In this document: piece by piece, positions 39,854 to 49,500 of the stretch | Layout of the letters: each line of letters opens with the position of its first letter | How positions within the stretch are numbered: the stretch's first letter is position 1 | NCBI GenBank assembly: GCA_965656185.1 | Contig: CBFHJH010000010.1 | Location: 1-64,000 of the forward strand | From: Croceimicrobium sp965656185 | GTDB lineage: Bacteria > Bacteroidota > Bacteroidia > Flavobacteriales > Schleiferiaceae | Reading direction: 5' to 3' | DNA: 64,000 bases | Translations under genes and position numbers: made by a program | Notes under the pieces: model-generated | Database searches by the model: none | Told to the model about the DNA's origin: nothing | Seen by the model: the letters and a program-made list of their open reading frames with translations, nothing else

Positions 39854-40836
39854 TGAATATTGCGGTAATTGGCGGTGGGTCTTGGGCTACGGCGATCGTG
39901 AAAATGCTCACCGAGAATAACGATTATGTAGGGTGGTGGATGCGTGACGAAGAGAACGTCCTGCACATCAAACGCTTTCATAATAATCGCCGCTACCTTT
40001 CTTCGGTAGAATTGAAGACAGAAAATATTGCGATATCTACCGACTTAGACCATATCGTTTCTGAGGCCGATTGTTTGATCGTGGCTATTCCCAGCGCCTT
40101 TTTAAAGGCCTCTTTACGCAGCTTGAACGTACCCATCAAAGACAAACTGGTCTTTAGTGCCATAAAGGGCATTGTGCCGGATGAGAACCTAATCGTCGGG
40201 GAGTTCTTTCATCAGTATTATCAAGTTCCATTGGAGCAGATCGGAGTTATAACCGGACCTTGTCACGCGGAGGAAGTTGCTCTAGAACGGCTTAGTTACC
40301 TTACGGTGGCCTCCTTAGACGAAGAAAGAGCCAAAGCGGTGGCCGATCGGATCAATGGTGATTATATCAAAACCACTACTTCAGACGATATTTACGGGAC
40401 CGAATATGCTGCGGTGTTAAAGAATATTTACGCCCTCGCCGCCGGAATTTGCCATGGTTTGGGCTATGGCGATAATTTTCAGGCCGTTTTGGTAAGTAAT
40501 GCCATTCGTGAAATGAAGCGTTTTATCAAGCAAGTTCACCCTATTAAACGCGACATTAATGATTCGGCCTATTTAGGAGACCTTTTGGTGACGGCCTATT
40601 CACAGTTTTCACGCAACCGTACCTTCGGCAACATGATCGGCAAAGGATACACAATACGCAGTGCCATGTTGGAAATGAATATGGTGGCCGAAGGGTATTA
40701 TGCTGCGAGCTTAATTAGAGAAGTGCGCAAGGAAAAAGATATTAAGATGCCCATCGCAGACGCTGTTTACAAGATCCTGTACAAGGATAAAAATCCGCGC
40801 AAGGTGATGCAAAAACTTAGTGGCAAATTGAGCTAA
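39853..40836 (+). CDS. gpsA: NAD(P)H-dependent glycerol-3-phosphate dehydrogenase
   Basis: The 327-residue protein begins with the Rossmann motif IAVIGGGSWATAIVKML, followed by SAIKGIVP, GPCHAEEV and the substrate-binding region KNIYALAAGICHGLGYGDN with the catalytic Lys. It reduces dihydroxyacetone phosphate to sn-glycerol-3-phosphate for phospholipid synthesis. GPCHAEEV has Cys where GPSFAxE is common, a variation typical of the Bacteroidota branch. It is coupled to the M28 gene by TAATG and ends before a hairpin. Confidence 0.94.
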   Translation: MNIAVIGGGSWATAIVKMLTENNDYVGWWMRDEENVLHIKRFHNNRRYLSSVELKTENIAISTDLDHIVSEADCLIVAIPSAFLKASLRSLNVPIKDKLVFSAIKGIVPDENLIVGEFFHQYYQVPLEQIGVITGPCHAEEVALERLSYLTVASLDEERAKAVADRINGDYIKTTTSDDIYGTEYAAVLKNIYALAAGICHGLGYGDNFQAVLVSNAIREMKRFIKQVHPIKRDINDSAYLGDLLVTAYSQFSRNRTFGNMIGKGYTIRSAMLEMNMVAEGYYAASLIREVRKEKDIKMPIADAVYKILYKDKNPRKVMQKLSGKLS

Positions 40837-40841
40837 AAATA

Positions 40842-40867
40842 AGACCTGTCCGGGGAGGGACAGGTCT
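40842..40867 (+). terminator. hairpin after gpsA, weak terminator
   Basis: AGACCTGTCC (40842-40851) pairs with GGACAGGTCT (40858-40867) over a short G-rich loop. The stem is perfect, but no T run follows on the plus strand. It may stabilise the mRNA end rather than terminate it. Nothing else was recognised in 40868-41002. Confidence 0.5.
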
Positions 40868-41002
40868 AGGGGGAGAGAATAAAAAACTATTGTTTTTTCG
40901 AACAACACTCTAAACTAAGAATATTTGGGAAGAAAAGCAAGTTAAAGTGCTATCTGCAAGATACTTGTAGTTGCCGGATCCCCAGCCTAATGTGCCTTAC
41001 CG

Positions 41003-41671
41003 ATGAATTCCTTTATCCCATTAAAAATTTCTAAATCAAGTTCTCCAGAAGAGCTAAAACAAGAGTCGAAGCACTTACTGGAGAATTACCGTGAGCGTCG
41101 TAGCTGCCGTCACTTTTCCGATCGAGAAGTACCGCGAGAAGTGATCGAGAACCTCTTAGGTATTGCAGGCTCTGCTCCGAGTGGTGCTAATAAGCAACCT
41201 TGGCATTTCGTGGCTGTACAAAGCAGCGAATTAAAGACCAAGATTAGAGCAGCGGCCGAGGCCGAAGAGAAGTTGTTTTATTCTGAGCGAGCACCACAAG
41301 AGTGGCTCGAAGACTTGGCGCCGCTGGGCACCGATTGGGAAAAGGAGTTTCTAAGCACTGCTCCTTGGCTCATTATTGCCTTTAAAGAAATATATGGCAC
41401 CGACGATAAGGGCGAGAGGAATAAGCATTACTACGTTAACGAGTCGGTGGGTATCGCGGCAGGCTTTCTCATTTCTGCCATTCACCAATTAGGTTTGGTT
41501 ACCCTAACCCATACGCCCAGTCCCATGAACTTTTTGGCGGATATCCTCGAACGGCCAAGTTATCAGAAGCCTTTTTTGCTTTTACCGGTGGGTTATCCCG
41601 CGCCTGAGGCCGTGGTCCCTAATATCAGCAAGAAAAGCTTGTCAGAATATTGTACTTTCAAAACGGATTAG
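41003..41671 (+). CDS. nitroreductase-family flavoprotein
   Basis: The 222-residue protein has the FMN-binding nitroreductase fold: YRERRSCRHFSDREVPREVIE, SGANKQPWHFVAV, and NESVGIAAGFLISAIHQLGL. It resembles the iodotyrosine-deiodinase/BluB-like subgroup by length and ENYRERRSCR start. It reduces quinones, nitro compounds or a halogenated substrate with NAD(P)H; the true substrate is unknown. The gene follows a 166-bp intergenic stretch and precedes a membrane protein gene by 15 bp. Confidence 0.88.
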   Translation: MNSFIPLKISKSSSPEELKQESKHLLENYRERRSCRHFSDREVPREVIENLLGIAGSAPSGANKQPWHFVAVQSSELKTKIRAAAEAEEKLFYSERAPQEWLEDLAPLGTDWEKEFLSTAPWLIIAFKEIYGTDDKGERNKHYYVNESVGIAAGFLISAIHQLGLVTLTHTPSPMNFLADILERPSYQKPFLLLPVGYPAPEAVVPNISKKSLSEYCTFKTD

Positions 41672-41686
41672 CCAAACACCAAAGCC

Positions 41687-43303
41687 TTGAAGGATCATCC
41701 CTACCTCGATTACCTCGTACTATTGGCCATTGCGCTGGCTTCGCTCGTTGGTATAAATCAGTACCATTATGGAATGTGGAATCAATTTGTTTCCATACCC
41801 TGGTTGCTCGACCTAATGGATCCTGGCCTCTACCCACACGATCAGCTGGTAGAGCAACGTAATGCTTCTCCCAGCTTCTTTCTTTCTGGGATAAAGCTCT
41901 TTAAAGTATTCACCGGGCTCGGCATGGCTTGGGCTCACTTCATTCTGTATTGCTTCGTTCTGATTTCAAGCATTTTCAGCTTTTACCAATTAGGCAGGTC
42001 ATTTTATAGCGATCGAAGAGCGGGCATACTTACTGCGGTCTTACTTGCCTTTGCCTTTCCGGTTATAGGCGACGTTCAAACTTGGGACAGCCTACTGATG
42101 GAGCGCACCATGGCTTTACCCTTGCTTGTTTTCAGCCTAAGCCAGCTAATTAGAGGTAAATATCTGGGCGCGATTCTATTACAAGGCTTGGCCTTTAACA
42201 TTCACCCACTGTCTGCCTTGTTTTTAATTTTCCCTTCGGCCTTCGCCTTATTTTTTTCCGAAGGCTTTCGCCTGAAACATTTAGCGTACGCAACCTTTTT
42301 ACTGTTCTTACTAAGCCCTATTCTTTATCTGCGGTCCACCCATCCCGGAAGCGAATCGATGGTTTCTTTTTCGGAGCAATGGATGGCGGTCATGCAAATT
42401 CGAAACGCCCACCACGCCTTACCTTCGGCCTACCCCTTTCTAATTTGGCTTAAGAGCTCTATGCTCATACTATTCTTCTGCTTAATTCTTTTTAAGGCTT
42501 CATGGCCTGAAGGAATTCCAGCAAAACTCAAAGGCTTGGCCCTTGGCTTTCTTCTCATGCTTATTACGGGTTGGATTTTTACCGATCTTTTCCCGATCAA
42601 GATCATCATCCAATTGCAATTCTTCCGCTCCTTTTTGTTTTTGATCTTGCTTAGCATCGCCATGTGGGCCGCTCAGTTGTTTCATAAGCCACGCCCTTTT
42701 TACTACTTGCTCTTTTTGCTCTTGGTCTTTCAATTTGTTCAGGTCGATTTTGCTAAAACGGTAGGCTTTATAGGATTAAGCTTATTTGCTTGGTTCTTAT
42801 ATCGCTTTTTTGAAAAGTATTGGTGGAAATCGATTTTGCTTTCCGCGGCCTTTCTGCTATTGGGTGGAGCCGCTTGGTATTTACGTGGTGGCCTTGATAT
42901 CGAGCGTGGAATTCAATCGGCGGAATGGTACGAAACCCAAGAATGGTTCGCCCAAGAAACAGCCAAGGACGCTTTGGCCATAGTACCTCCTTCCGAACTC
43001 GGTTTCCGGGTCTTTTCGCAACGAAGCTCCTACGGCGATTGGTTCGATGGAACCAAGGCCTTCTTTAGTGAAGCCTATGCCCGGCATTGGTGGGAACACA
43101 TGCAGAAGCTTGGTGCCCATAACCCTGATAGTCTAGAGTTGGCTTTTCGCAGCTTGCCACTTAGCCAATTTAGGGCAATTGCCGCAGAGGAAGAACAGCA
43201 TCATTCGGAAATATATCTGGTGGCATTTGCCGATCAAAAGCTAAAGGGACAAGCCGTGTACAGCAATAGAAAGTACCAGGTTTACCGCCTTGACCCTTTT
43301 TAG
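41687..43303 (+). CDS. polytopic membrane protein, possibly GT-C-like
   Basis: The 538-residue protein (TTG start) has about 10-12 hydrophobic helices to residue 400, then a soluble domain (about 405-538, IQSAEWYETQEWFAQETAKD, SELGFRVFSQRSSYGDWFDG). A luminal Asp-rich early loop (LMDPGLYPHDQLVEQ) and the layout of helices plus C-terminal domain recall GT-C glycosyltransferases and DUF6798-like proteins, but no family is certain. It might transfer a sugar or phosphate group in the envelope. It overlaps the opposing lipoprotein gene by 4 bp. Confidence 0.65.
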   Translation: MKDHPYLDYLVLLAIALASLVGINQYHYGMWNQFVSIPWLLDLMDPGLYPHDQLVEQRNASPSFFLSGIKLFKVFTGLGMAWAHFILYCFVLISSIFSFYQLGRSFYSDRRAGILTAVLLAFAFPVIGDVQTWDSLLMERTMALPLLVFSLSQLIRGKYLGAILLQGLAFNIHPLSALFLIFPSAFALFFSEGFRLKHLAYATFLLFLLSPILYLRSTHPGSESMVSFSEQWMAVMQIRNAHHALPSAYPFLIWLKSSMLILFFCLILFKASWPEGIPAKLKGLALGFLLMLITGWIFTDLFPIKIIIQLQFFRSFLFLILLSIAMWAAQLFHKPRPFYYLLFLLLVFQFVQVDFAKTVGFIGLSLFAWFLYRFFEKYWWKSILLSAAFLLLGGAAWYLRGGLDIERGIQSAEWYETQEWFAQETAKDALAIVPPSELGFRVFSQRSSYGDWFDGTKAFFSEAYARHWWEHMQKLGAHNPDSLELAFRSLPLSQFRAIAAEEEQHHSEIYLVAFADQKLKGQAVYSNRKYQVYRLDPF

Positions 43304-43752
43304 TAGACTGCTTTCATGCGAGGCGCGGGTACCGCCAAGGTGTAAGATCGTCCATAAATAGACCTAAAGCGCACCACTGCTTTATCGCAATGAGAATGGC
43401 TCTCCTTTCCTAATTTTCGGCAATAGTAATTTAAGCGATTGGCATTGGCGTTTAGCCAGTTTTTATCGAAATCATCCCAAGTGCTGATCAAGCTATCTTT
43501 TTGATAAAACCAGACCTTATCAATTCGTAAGGGACTAAGCACTGGCCTCTTATCGCGACTGTAAAGACTTACAATGCCATAAGAAGATCCGCTACCGCCG
43601 GGCATTTTGCTTTCAAGCATCGAGCAGCATATCTCCCAATTTTTGCCAAGAATGCGGTGGCTTTCTTGCAATTCCAGTTTTTCGGGACGAGGCTTGAGTA
43701 TTGCGCAGGAACTTAATACCATGAGCGATATAATGCCTATTATCTTCTTCAT
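43300..43752 (-). CDS. small lipoprotein of unknown function
   Basis: The 150-residue protein begins with a lipobox (LMVLSSCAIL, Cys16). The rest is a compact mixed fold with five more cysteines (including NWEICCSMLE, LNYYCRKLG and HSHCDKAVV), an unusual number. I do not recognise a family. It is the last gene of the TetR-controlled export operon and overlaps the previous gene by 4 bp. Confidence 0.65.
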   Translation of the reverse strand: MKKIIGIISLMVLSSCAILKPRPEKLELQESHRILGKNWEICCSMLESKMPGGSGSSYGIVSLYSRDKRPVLSPLRIDKVWFYQKDSLISTWDDFDKNWLNANANRLNYYCRKLGKESHSHCDKAVVRFRSIYGRSYTLAVPAPRMKAVY

Positions 43753-44378
43753 TTTAAACGGGACTTGGCAATACTAAGGCGTTGGTAAGACTGGCCTTCA
43801 CCTTCGCCACCGGGAAAAAGGATTAGGCTATCTTTCGAAAGACAGAAGGGAATAAGGTCACTGTCGCCCCAAATATAGGAATGCTCGTTGTAGCGCCTTT
43901 GCTGCGGTTTTTCCTCTTGCCACTGCCGTAAAGCCTCTTGCATAGTGTTCCACTGGCTTTGGCTTAGACTAAATTGCAAAGGCTGGAAGTAGCCTTCAGG
44001 AAGCTTTATGCTAAGCGGGAAATAAACAGTTTGGCTCTGGCCGGTTTGGCGGTTTTTTCTCAAGGTATATATTTCTAGGCTCAACAGAGTATCATTCATG
44101 AGGTGCAGCTTATAATCGCTCTGTAAAGCAATGCTGCTGCTATCTTCAAGGCATTCGGCACCGGCTTTAAAAAGTCCACTAAGCTCGCGTAAATGACGGT
44201 TTAAGCCAGCTTGCATCAAACTATCTGGCAGTCCCTGAATCTCAGGGTAGCGATGCTTGATCTGGCAGGTCTCATCGTCCATGATGAGAATCTCACGTTC
44301 CACTACTTGATAGCTAGCTTGGTGCTCGCAAGCTGCGAATAGGAGCAATAGGCTAAAAAGAAAAAGAGGTCTAGTCAT
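43749..44378 (-). CDS. lipoprotein with DUF3298/RsiV-like features
   Basis: The 209-residue protein has a lipobox (LLLLFAACEHQ, Cys17) followed by a fold with HRYPEIQGLPDSLMQAGLNRHLREL, which resembles the DUF3298/DUF4163 family found in RsiV and envelope proteins. It sits 12 bp after the barrel gene in the export operon. Cell-wall or ligand binding would fit the family but is only inferred. Confidence 0.6.
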   Translation of the reverse strand: MTRPLFLFSLLLLFAACEHQASYQVVEREILIMDDETCQIKHRYPEIQGLPDSLMQAGLNRHLRELSGLFKAGAECLEDSSSIALQSDYKLHLMNDTLLSLEIYTLRKNRQTGQSQTVYFPLSIKLPEGYFQPLQFSLSQSQWNTMQEALRQWQEEKPQQRRYNEHSYIWGDSDLIPFCLSKDSLILFPGGEGEGQSYQRLSIAKSRLK

Positions 44379-44390
44379 AGATCAAATTTA

Positions 44391-45629
44391 CTAAAAGGAC
44401 CACTTCAACCTGAGGAAAAGATTATAGCTAAGCCATTGAAAATCATTGTTTGCTAAACGGTTCTCGGTAAGGAAGAATTGGGCTGCAGCAAGCAAATCTA
44501 AATTCGTAGAAAGACTGTAAGTGTAACTAGGGAAAAAGATCAGGTTTTGCCCCTGCGGATCGTACATGATGGTAAAAGAACCATTGTTGATCGGATTAAA
44601 GGCATAGTTACTATTTAAGGCAATAGTGTGCCCAAAAGGGAAGGGATTTTTCGGGCTTAAGACAACCCCCGGACTAAAACTATTAAAGCTATTGGTGGAT
44701 GCCGTGGGCCCAGGTTCTTGATTGTAAAGATAGGAAGCAGATAGGTAAAGGCCATTGGAAAAAACATAATCGATACTGCTGCTAAAAACGAGGCTATTGT
44801 AACTGTCAATTTCACGGGGAGCAATGGTACTCGAGGGGTTTAAAGAGTCGGGGCCCAGTCCCCAATAATAATTGGCTTCACCTTTAAAACCGAAGTTCCA
44901 AATGTTTCCTGCCCAGCCACCCCCAAGGCTTAGATTATTGCGGTAAAAGGCACCAATTAGTTGAAAATCGTAGCGGTAGTAGTTGTTCTTGTATAAAAGG
45001 GCCGCCGTGCTTTCTAAAAGCTTTTCGGCTGGCGCCAGCGCTAATTCCCATGAACTGGTAAAGCTGGAGAAATACTGAAGACGCAAGGCATCGTTTCCTG
45101 GTCTTTCCTCATAATCAAAATCGAAGAAGTTGTACTGATTTAAAATATCGTTTGGGTTCCAGATTGTGTTGATGCCCCAATTGATCCTCTGCCGTCCCAG
45201 GCGAAGGAGGATCTTATCACTTTCATACTGCAACCAAAGCCGGTCAAAAATGGTATGTAAAACCGCAGTTTCATCACGCCAGTACAATAAGCTAAGGTCC
45301 ACTAGACCCGGATCGTTATCCAACTGATCGAAGAAAAAAGCTCCATTTTCCAGCTGACTTCCGTTAAAAAGACGGTTCCGCATGCTTAGGCCAGCCGACC
45401 AAGCCCCGCGATAGACCCGGAGGTCGAATCGATTATGTAATTGTTGATCAAAGCTGTTGAGGGATAAGATTGGCCTGACCTGAGGGCTAAAAAAGCGTTC
45501 ATTTACTTGCCCGTAAGAGGAGAAGTATTTCAGGTAACCACGCAGTTCATAATCCCAGTTGTTGCTCTCTTGCCCTAAACTGAGTAAGCTGAAGCTTAAA
45601 AGGCTAAAGACCAGTATTAGCTTTTTCAT
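44391..45629 (-). CDS. DUF1302-like outer-membrane beta-barrel protein
   Basis: The 412-residue protein has a signal peptide ending LLSLGQ and alternating beta-strand pattern throughout, finishing in the aromatic LFLRLKWSF typical of outer-membrane barrels. The segment LRLGRQRINWGINTIWNPNDIL is characteristic of DUF1302-type and alginate-export-type porins. It lies directly after the ABC ATPase gene (4-bp overlap), so it likely acts as the outer-membrane part of the export system. Confidence 0.82.
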   Translation of the reverse strand: MKKLILVFSLLSFSLLSLGQESNNWDYELRGYLKYFSSYGQVNERFFSPQVRPILSLNSFDQQLHNRFDLRVYRGAWSAGLSMRNRLFNGSQLENGAFFFDQLDNDPGLVDLSLLYWRDETAVLHTIFDRLWLQYESDKILLRLGRQRINWGINTIWNPNDILNQYNFFDFDYEERPGNDALRLQYFSSFTSSWELALAPAEKLLESTAALLYKNNYYRYDFQLIGAFYRNNLSLGGGWAGNIWNFGFKGEANYYWGLGPDSLNPSSTIAPREIDSYNSLVFSSSIDYVFSNGLYLSASYLYNQEPGPTASTNSFNSFSPGVVLSPKNPFPFGHTIALNSNYAFNPINNGSFTIMYDPQGQNLIFFPSYTYSLSTNLDLLAAAQFFLTENRLANNDFQWLSYNLFLRLKWSF

Positions 45630-46312
45630 CGAGAGCTATTATCATTCTTGATCTTTCCGTCTTCTACATAGATCAGTCTCTGGGCTCGATCTATCACTCT
45701 TTGGTCATGGGTGGAGAAAAGAAAGGTTATGCCTTCCTCTTTATTGAGACGATGCATGATATCTAAAAGGTCTTCTGTGCTTTTGGAGTCAAGGTTTGCG
45801 GTGGGCTCGTCGGCCAGCACGAAGCTAGGTTTAGACGCAAGGGCTCTGGCAACGGCAACCCTTTGCTGTTGGCCACCACTTAACTCTGAGGGTCTTTTAT
45901 GACTTTGTTGTTCCAGTCCAACCGCCTTTAATAATTCAGTCGCACGTTGCTTACGCTCCGATGCGGTTTTACCTTGGAGGAGCATTATGAATTCGACATT
46001 TTCCTGCGCGGTGAGCACCGGAATGAGGTTATAGGCCTGAAAGACAAAGCCAATATGGGCTAGTCTAAAATTGATAAGCTCATTATCCGATAAAGAGTGG
46101 ATCGCTTTACCGTCTACCGTTACTTCGCCTTGGCTTGGGCTGTCTAGTCCACCGATCAGGTTTAAAAGAGTAGTTTTCCCCGAGCCCGATGGACCAATTA
46201 TGGCGGTAAACTCGCCTGCTTCGACCGAAAGGTCGATTCCATCTGCGGCGTGGATGATACTATCGCCGTCTTGATAGTCTCTACGTAGGTTTTTAGTTTC
46301 TATAATAGGCAT
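45626..46312 (-). CDS. LolD/MacB-type ABC transporter ATPase
   Basis: The 228-residue ATPase has Walker A GPSGSGKTT (40-48), Q-loop VFQAYNLIPVLTAQENV, signature LSGGQQQRVAVARAL, Walker B FVLADEPTANLD and the H-loop in FLFSTHD. This subfamily works with FtsX-type permeases in lipoprotein extraction (LolCDE) or efflux (MacB). The two permease genes lie immediately upstream. Confidence 0.94.
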   Translation of the reverse strand: MPIIETKNLRRDYQDGDSIIHAADGIDLSVEAGEFTAIIGPSGSGKTTLLNLIGGLDSPSQGEVTVDGKAIHSLSDNELINFRLAHIGFVFQAYNLIPVLTAQENVEFIMLLQGKTASERKQRATELLKAVGLEQQSHKRPSELSGGQQQRVAVARALASKPSFVLADEPTANLDSKSTEDLLDIMHRLNKEEGITFLFSTHDQRVIDRAQRLIYVEDGKIKNDNSSR

Positions 46313-46322
46313 GGTTAATAGT

Positions 46323-47546
46323 TTAGATGGTTCTGATCGCTTCGATCGGATTTAGTTTCAGGGCGTGTCTGGCCGGGTAAAGAGCGGCCAGGAGGGTCAT
46401 GACAAATACGATGGCGGCAGTGCCCCAGTAGAAAGACGAGGGTAGCACCGGATAAATGGTAGTTCCAATTCCATAGGTGGATAGACCTTCACTAAAGACT
46501 TCAAGCGATAGCCCTTCTTTTGCGCCTTGTTGTACGCTGAGGTAACCTAGAATTACACCAATAGGGCCACCCAATAGGGCTAAGTAGAAGGTTTCGATCA
46601 TGATCATGCTGAAAATCCTGCTTTTAGCCATGCCAACACTCATAAGCACTCCTATTTCCTTCCGGCGCTCGAGTACTGCCATAAGCATGGTGTTTATAAT
46701 GCCAAATGAAAGAGCAAGCATGATTATACCGATGATGATGTAAAGCATTTGCTCCATTAGGGAGTCGCTGTAGGCTAATTCGGGGGCAAGGTCTTTCCAG
46801 CTTTCAACGTAAACCTTAGGAAACAGGGTTTGGTAGTGTGCTTTAAGGCTATCGCTTTGCGATTCATCATGGAGGAAAACCGCTATTTCGTGGTAATCAT
46901 TAGGGCCAAAACCCAATAATTGTTGCAGGTCTTTGGCGCGCACATAGAGTTTCATTTTCTCTATCGTTGAGGAAACCTCACGGTAGATACCACGCACTTT
47001 GAAGGATGCCGAAACGATCTCCTGCTCACTGTTGCTGAAGCTTAGAATTACTTTAGAACCTAGGCGAACTTCCAGTCTCTCGGCCAATGCTGCACCAATG
47101 AGCAGCGGATTACGTCCTTCATCATTAAAGAAAGTGCCGGTATCGAGTTTAGAAGCAAGGTCGGTCAAGTCGTTCTCAGCGGAAGCTTCTATACCATAAA
47201 TTTGAACCCCACCGCTGTAATGGGCCGTTGCCGCCATACCATTTACAATCAGTCTAGGGGCAGCCGCACTAACCCTAGGATCATTCTGTAGGCTGCCAAG
47301 AATTGCGGCAGGTTCTGGTAAGGTGTAGCTCACCTTTGGCTCTTCTTTCCAACTAGGCTTATGAAACTGTAGATGCGAGAACTGGTTGCGCAAAAGGGCC
47401 TCTTTGCGTTGATCATTAAGCCCAAAACTAAAGGCGCTTACGAATATGCCAGACCAAATTCCTAGAGCAATGGAGACCATCACCACTAAGCTTCGCAGTT
47501 TGTTACGCCAGATATTGCGCCAGGCGATATTTAGGATAATTTTCAT
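46323..47546 (-). CDS. FtsX-type ABC permease (LolC/E-like)
   Basis: The 407-residue protein starts with a short amphipathic stretch (NIAWRNIWRNKLRSLVV) and TM1. A periplasmic MacB-PCD domain (about 40-270) and three C-terminal helices follow (LYIIIGIIMLALSFGIINTMLM onward). This is the FtsX/LolC/E layout. It likely pairs with the next permease to extract a lipid or lipoprotein from the inner membrane. The two permeases share start and end motifs (LKIAWRNIWRNK), so they are paralogues. Confidence 0.9.
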   Translation of the reverse strand: MKIILNIAWRNIWRNKLRSLVVMVSIALGIWSGIFVSAFSFGLNDQRKEALLRNQFSHLQFHKPSWKEEPKVSYTLPEPAAILGSLQNDPRVSAAAPRLIVNGMAATAHYSGGVQIYGIEASAENDLTDLASKLDTGTFFNDEGRNPLLIGAALAERLEVRLGSKVILSFSNSEQEIVSASFKVRGIYREVSSTIEKMKLYVRAKDLQQLLGFGPNDYHEIAVFLHDESQSDSLKAHYQTLFPKVYVESWKDLAPELAYSDSLMEQMLYIIIGIIMLALSFGIINTMLMAVLERRKEIGVLMSVGMAKSRIFSMIMIETFYLALLGGPIGVILGYLSVQQGAKEGLSLEVFSEGLSTYGIGTTIYPVLPSSFYWGTAAIVFVMTLLAALYPARHALKLNPIEAIRTI

Positions 47547-48760
47547 CGTCGCATCGCTTTAACGGGAGATAATCGGTAAATGCTCAGTATGGCATAGAGA
47601 CTAAGACTAAGGCTAATGACCAGCACAATTCCGCCATGGGTTAACCAAATACTCGGGTCTACACTAAAGGGCAGAAGCGGTTCCATCCCATATTCCTCGG
47701 TCATCTTTTCCATATTTCCGCTCAATAAGATCGGGTTGAGGTGATAATACCAAGCGATGGGTGAGGAAATAATACTGCCACTTAATATGCCTAGTAAGGC
47801 TAGGAAAGCGGTCTCCATGAAGGTGGTGAGGGCCAGTCGACCGCGACTCATGCCGATAGAGAGCAGAATGCCAAACTCAGGTTTTCGTTCTGCCGTGAGC
47901 ATTAAAATAGTACCAAAAACCCCAAAGCCAATGACCAGGTAAAGGATAAATAACATGGCTAAACCACCGGCGCTATCGGCTTCCATGGCTTGGATCAATT
48001 CGGGCATCATTTCCCGCCAGCTCAATAATTCGGTCTCCGCAGGCAGTAGCGCTTCAAGTGAGTTTTTTAGCGCCTCGATCTCTTTGGAGTCTTCGGGGAT
48101 GATCACCATACCGGTAAGCTGACCATATGCGCCGGTTAAACTTTGCATCTCGTCTAGACCAATAAACACGGTGCTTTTATTAGCCTCGGGATTGGGCAGG
48201 TCGGCGATGCCAATTACGGGGTATTTCCCATTTGCACTCATGCCGTGGTATCCCTGGCCGATAATCACTAGCGTATCCCCTAAGCTGAGCTGAAGGTTTT
48301 CAGCTAAGCCTTCCGCCAAACAAACTCCATATTGACTAGTTTCCGGCATGGCGCCTTCGATTAACTTATCACCTAGTTCAAAGTACCTATTTTCCTGTTC
48401 GAAGTTGATGCCACGCACCAGTCCCGGTCGTGTTTCGGAGCGGTCGGAAGCCAGGAGGGCAAAACTTTCTAATCTGGGAACTAAGTCTACTACCACAGAA
48501 TTAGCCCTCAATTGGCTTTCGGTTTCTTGGTCGGGTGCGAAGGAGTGTTCCAAGCTTTGTTTATCCCAATAGCCTTTACCTTGCCATTGTAAATAGCCTG
48601 TAGTTGCGTTTATGACACTGGAGTAGGCCTGATCGTAGGTGCCCAGCTGCATGCTCCTCATAATGAGGGCAAAAAAGAGGGCAAAGCTAACCGAGGCCAT
48701 GGTGATAAGGCTGCGTCGTTTATTGCGCCAGATGTTCCGCCATGCGATCTTGAGTAACAT
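47543..48760 (-). CDS. second FtsX-type ABC permease
   Basis: The 405-residue protein has the same layout: TM1 after LLKIAWRNIWRNKRRS, a periplasmic domain and three C-terminal helices (LFILYLVIGFGVFGTILMLTAER). It ends SIYRLSPVKAMRR, parallel to KLNPIEAIRTI in its paralogue. It overlaps both neighbours (4 bp and 1 bp). A heterodimer with the preceding permease is likely. Confidence 0.9.
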   Translation of the reverse strand: MLLKIAWRNIWRNKRRSLITMASVSFALFFALIMRSMQLGTYDQAYSSVINATTGYLQWQGKGYWDKQSLEHSFAPDQETESQLRANSVVVDLVPRLESFALLASDRSETRPGLVRGINFEQENRYFELGDKLIEGAMPETSQYGVCLAEGLAENLQLSLGDTLVIIGQGYHGMSANGKYPVIGIADLPNPEANKSTVFIGLDEMQSLTGAYGQLTGMVIIPEDSKEIEALKNSLEALLPAETELLSWREMMPELIQAMEADSAGGLAMLFILYLVIGFGVFGTILMLTAERKPEFGILLSIGMSRGRLALTTFMETAFLALLGILSGSIISSPIAWYYHLNPILLSGNMEKMTEEYGMEPLLPFSVDPSIWLTHGGIVLVISLSLSLYAILSIYRLSPVKAMRR

Positions 48761-49500
48761 TAGCGAACGCGTTTCATGTACTGGGTAGTGAAATATTCAC
48801 GAGGGATATTCACTTTAAAGTCGAGACTGTGATATTGCATAATGGTTTTATGTCCGGGCTTTCCGACTGGCTCCATGATCAAAACTGTGGCGAGGACCTT
48901 TCCCCCAAGTTCCTTGATCTCATGTGCTTCCATAACATTTACTAGTTCCAGGTCTTCGTCGTAAAACTCACTGCGTAGGTGAATAAACTCGGTTTGATCG
49001 ATGTGTAAGAGCAGTTTACCCCATACTACAGCGGCATTTTCTTTCGGCTTAAGCTCTATTTGCCAGGCTTTTCGGCCATTTATTTCTACTTCTCCAAGCA
49101 ATTTGTGGTGGTAGTCACGTACCATAGAGGATTCATTTACGAGGTCATCGTTGGTAAAGTCAGAGCCCATCCAGCTCTGCGACATCATGCTTGGCGGTAA
49201 TTTTACATTGCGTTCTATACTAGGAATCCAGTTGTAGATTTCCTTGTCTTTTTTGAGGTATACGGTACCCTTGTCACGAGCCGGGTGGGTGATTAGGATG
49301 AGGGAGTTCTTGGTGCCACGTGACCATGATTTCATATGAATACTGCGTTCCCACCTAGGTCTAACAATGGTCATCGACATTTCCGCGAAACTTTGCTCGC
49401 CTCGCAGTTTGTCTTCGGCCTTTTGCACAATTTCTCGGGCGTCCTGTGCTTGGGCTAAGAAGCTGAGGCTGAGGAGTAGGCTTAAGAATCTGGTTTTCAT
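48760..49500 (-). CDS. LolA-like outer-membrane lipoprotein-sorting protein
   Basis: The 246-residue periplasmic protein has a signal peptide ending LAQAQ and a LolA/LppX-like incomplete beta-barrel fold (EIVQKAEDKLRGEQSFAEMSMTI, WNWIP-like YNWIPSIERNVKLPPSMMSQSWMG). This sequence group is annotated as 'outer membrane lipoprotein-sorting protein'. It likely takes a hydrophobic cargo from the two permeases and hands it to the outer-membrane component. It starts at the end of the tetR gene (4-bp overlap). Confidence 0.88.
   Translation of the reverse strand: MKTRFLSLLLSLSFLAQAQDAREIVQKAEDKLRGEQSFAEMSMTIVRPRWERSIHMKSWSRGTKNSLILITHPARDKGTVYLKKDKEIYNWIPSIERNVKLPPSMMSQSWMGSDFTNDDLVNESSMVRDYHHKLLGEVEINGRKAWQIELKPKENAAVVWGKLLLHIDQTEFIHLRSEFYDEDLELVNVMEAHEIKELGGKVLATVLIMEPVGKPGHKTIMQYHSLDFKVNIPREYFTTQYMKRVR

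Noticed and set aside
40842..40867. Possible small RNA or attenuator at the gpsA hairpin
   Set aside because: Only a short perfect stem is present, with no promoter box or T run around it; kept as a weak terminator or mRNA-end hairpin.
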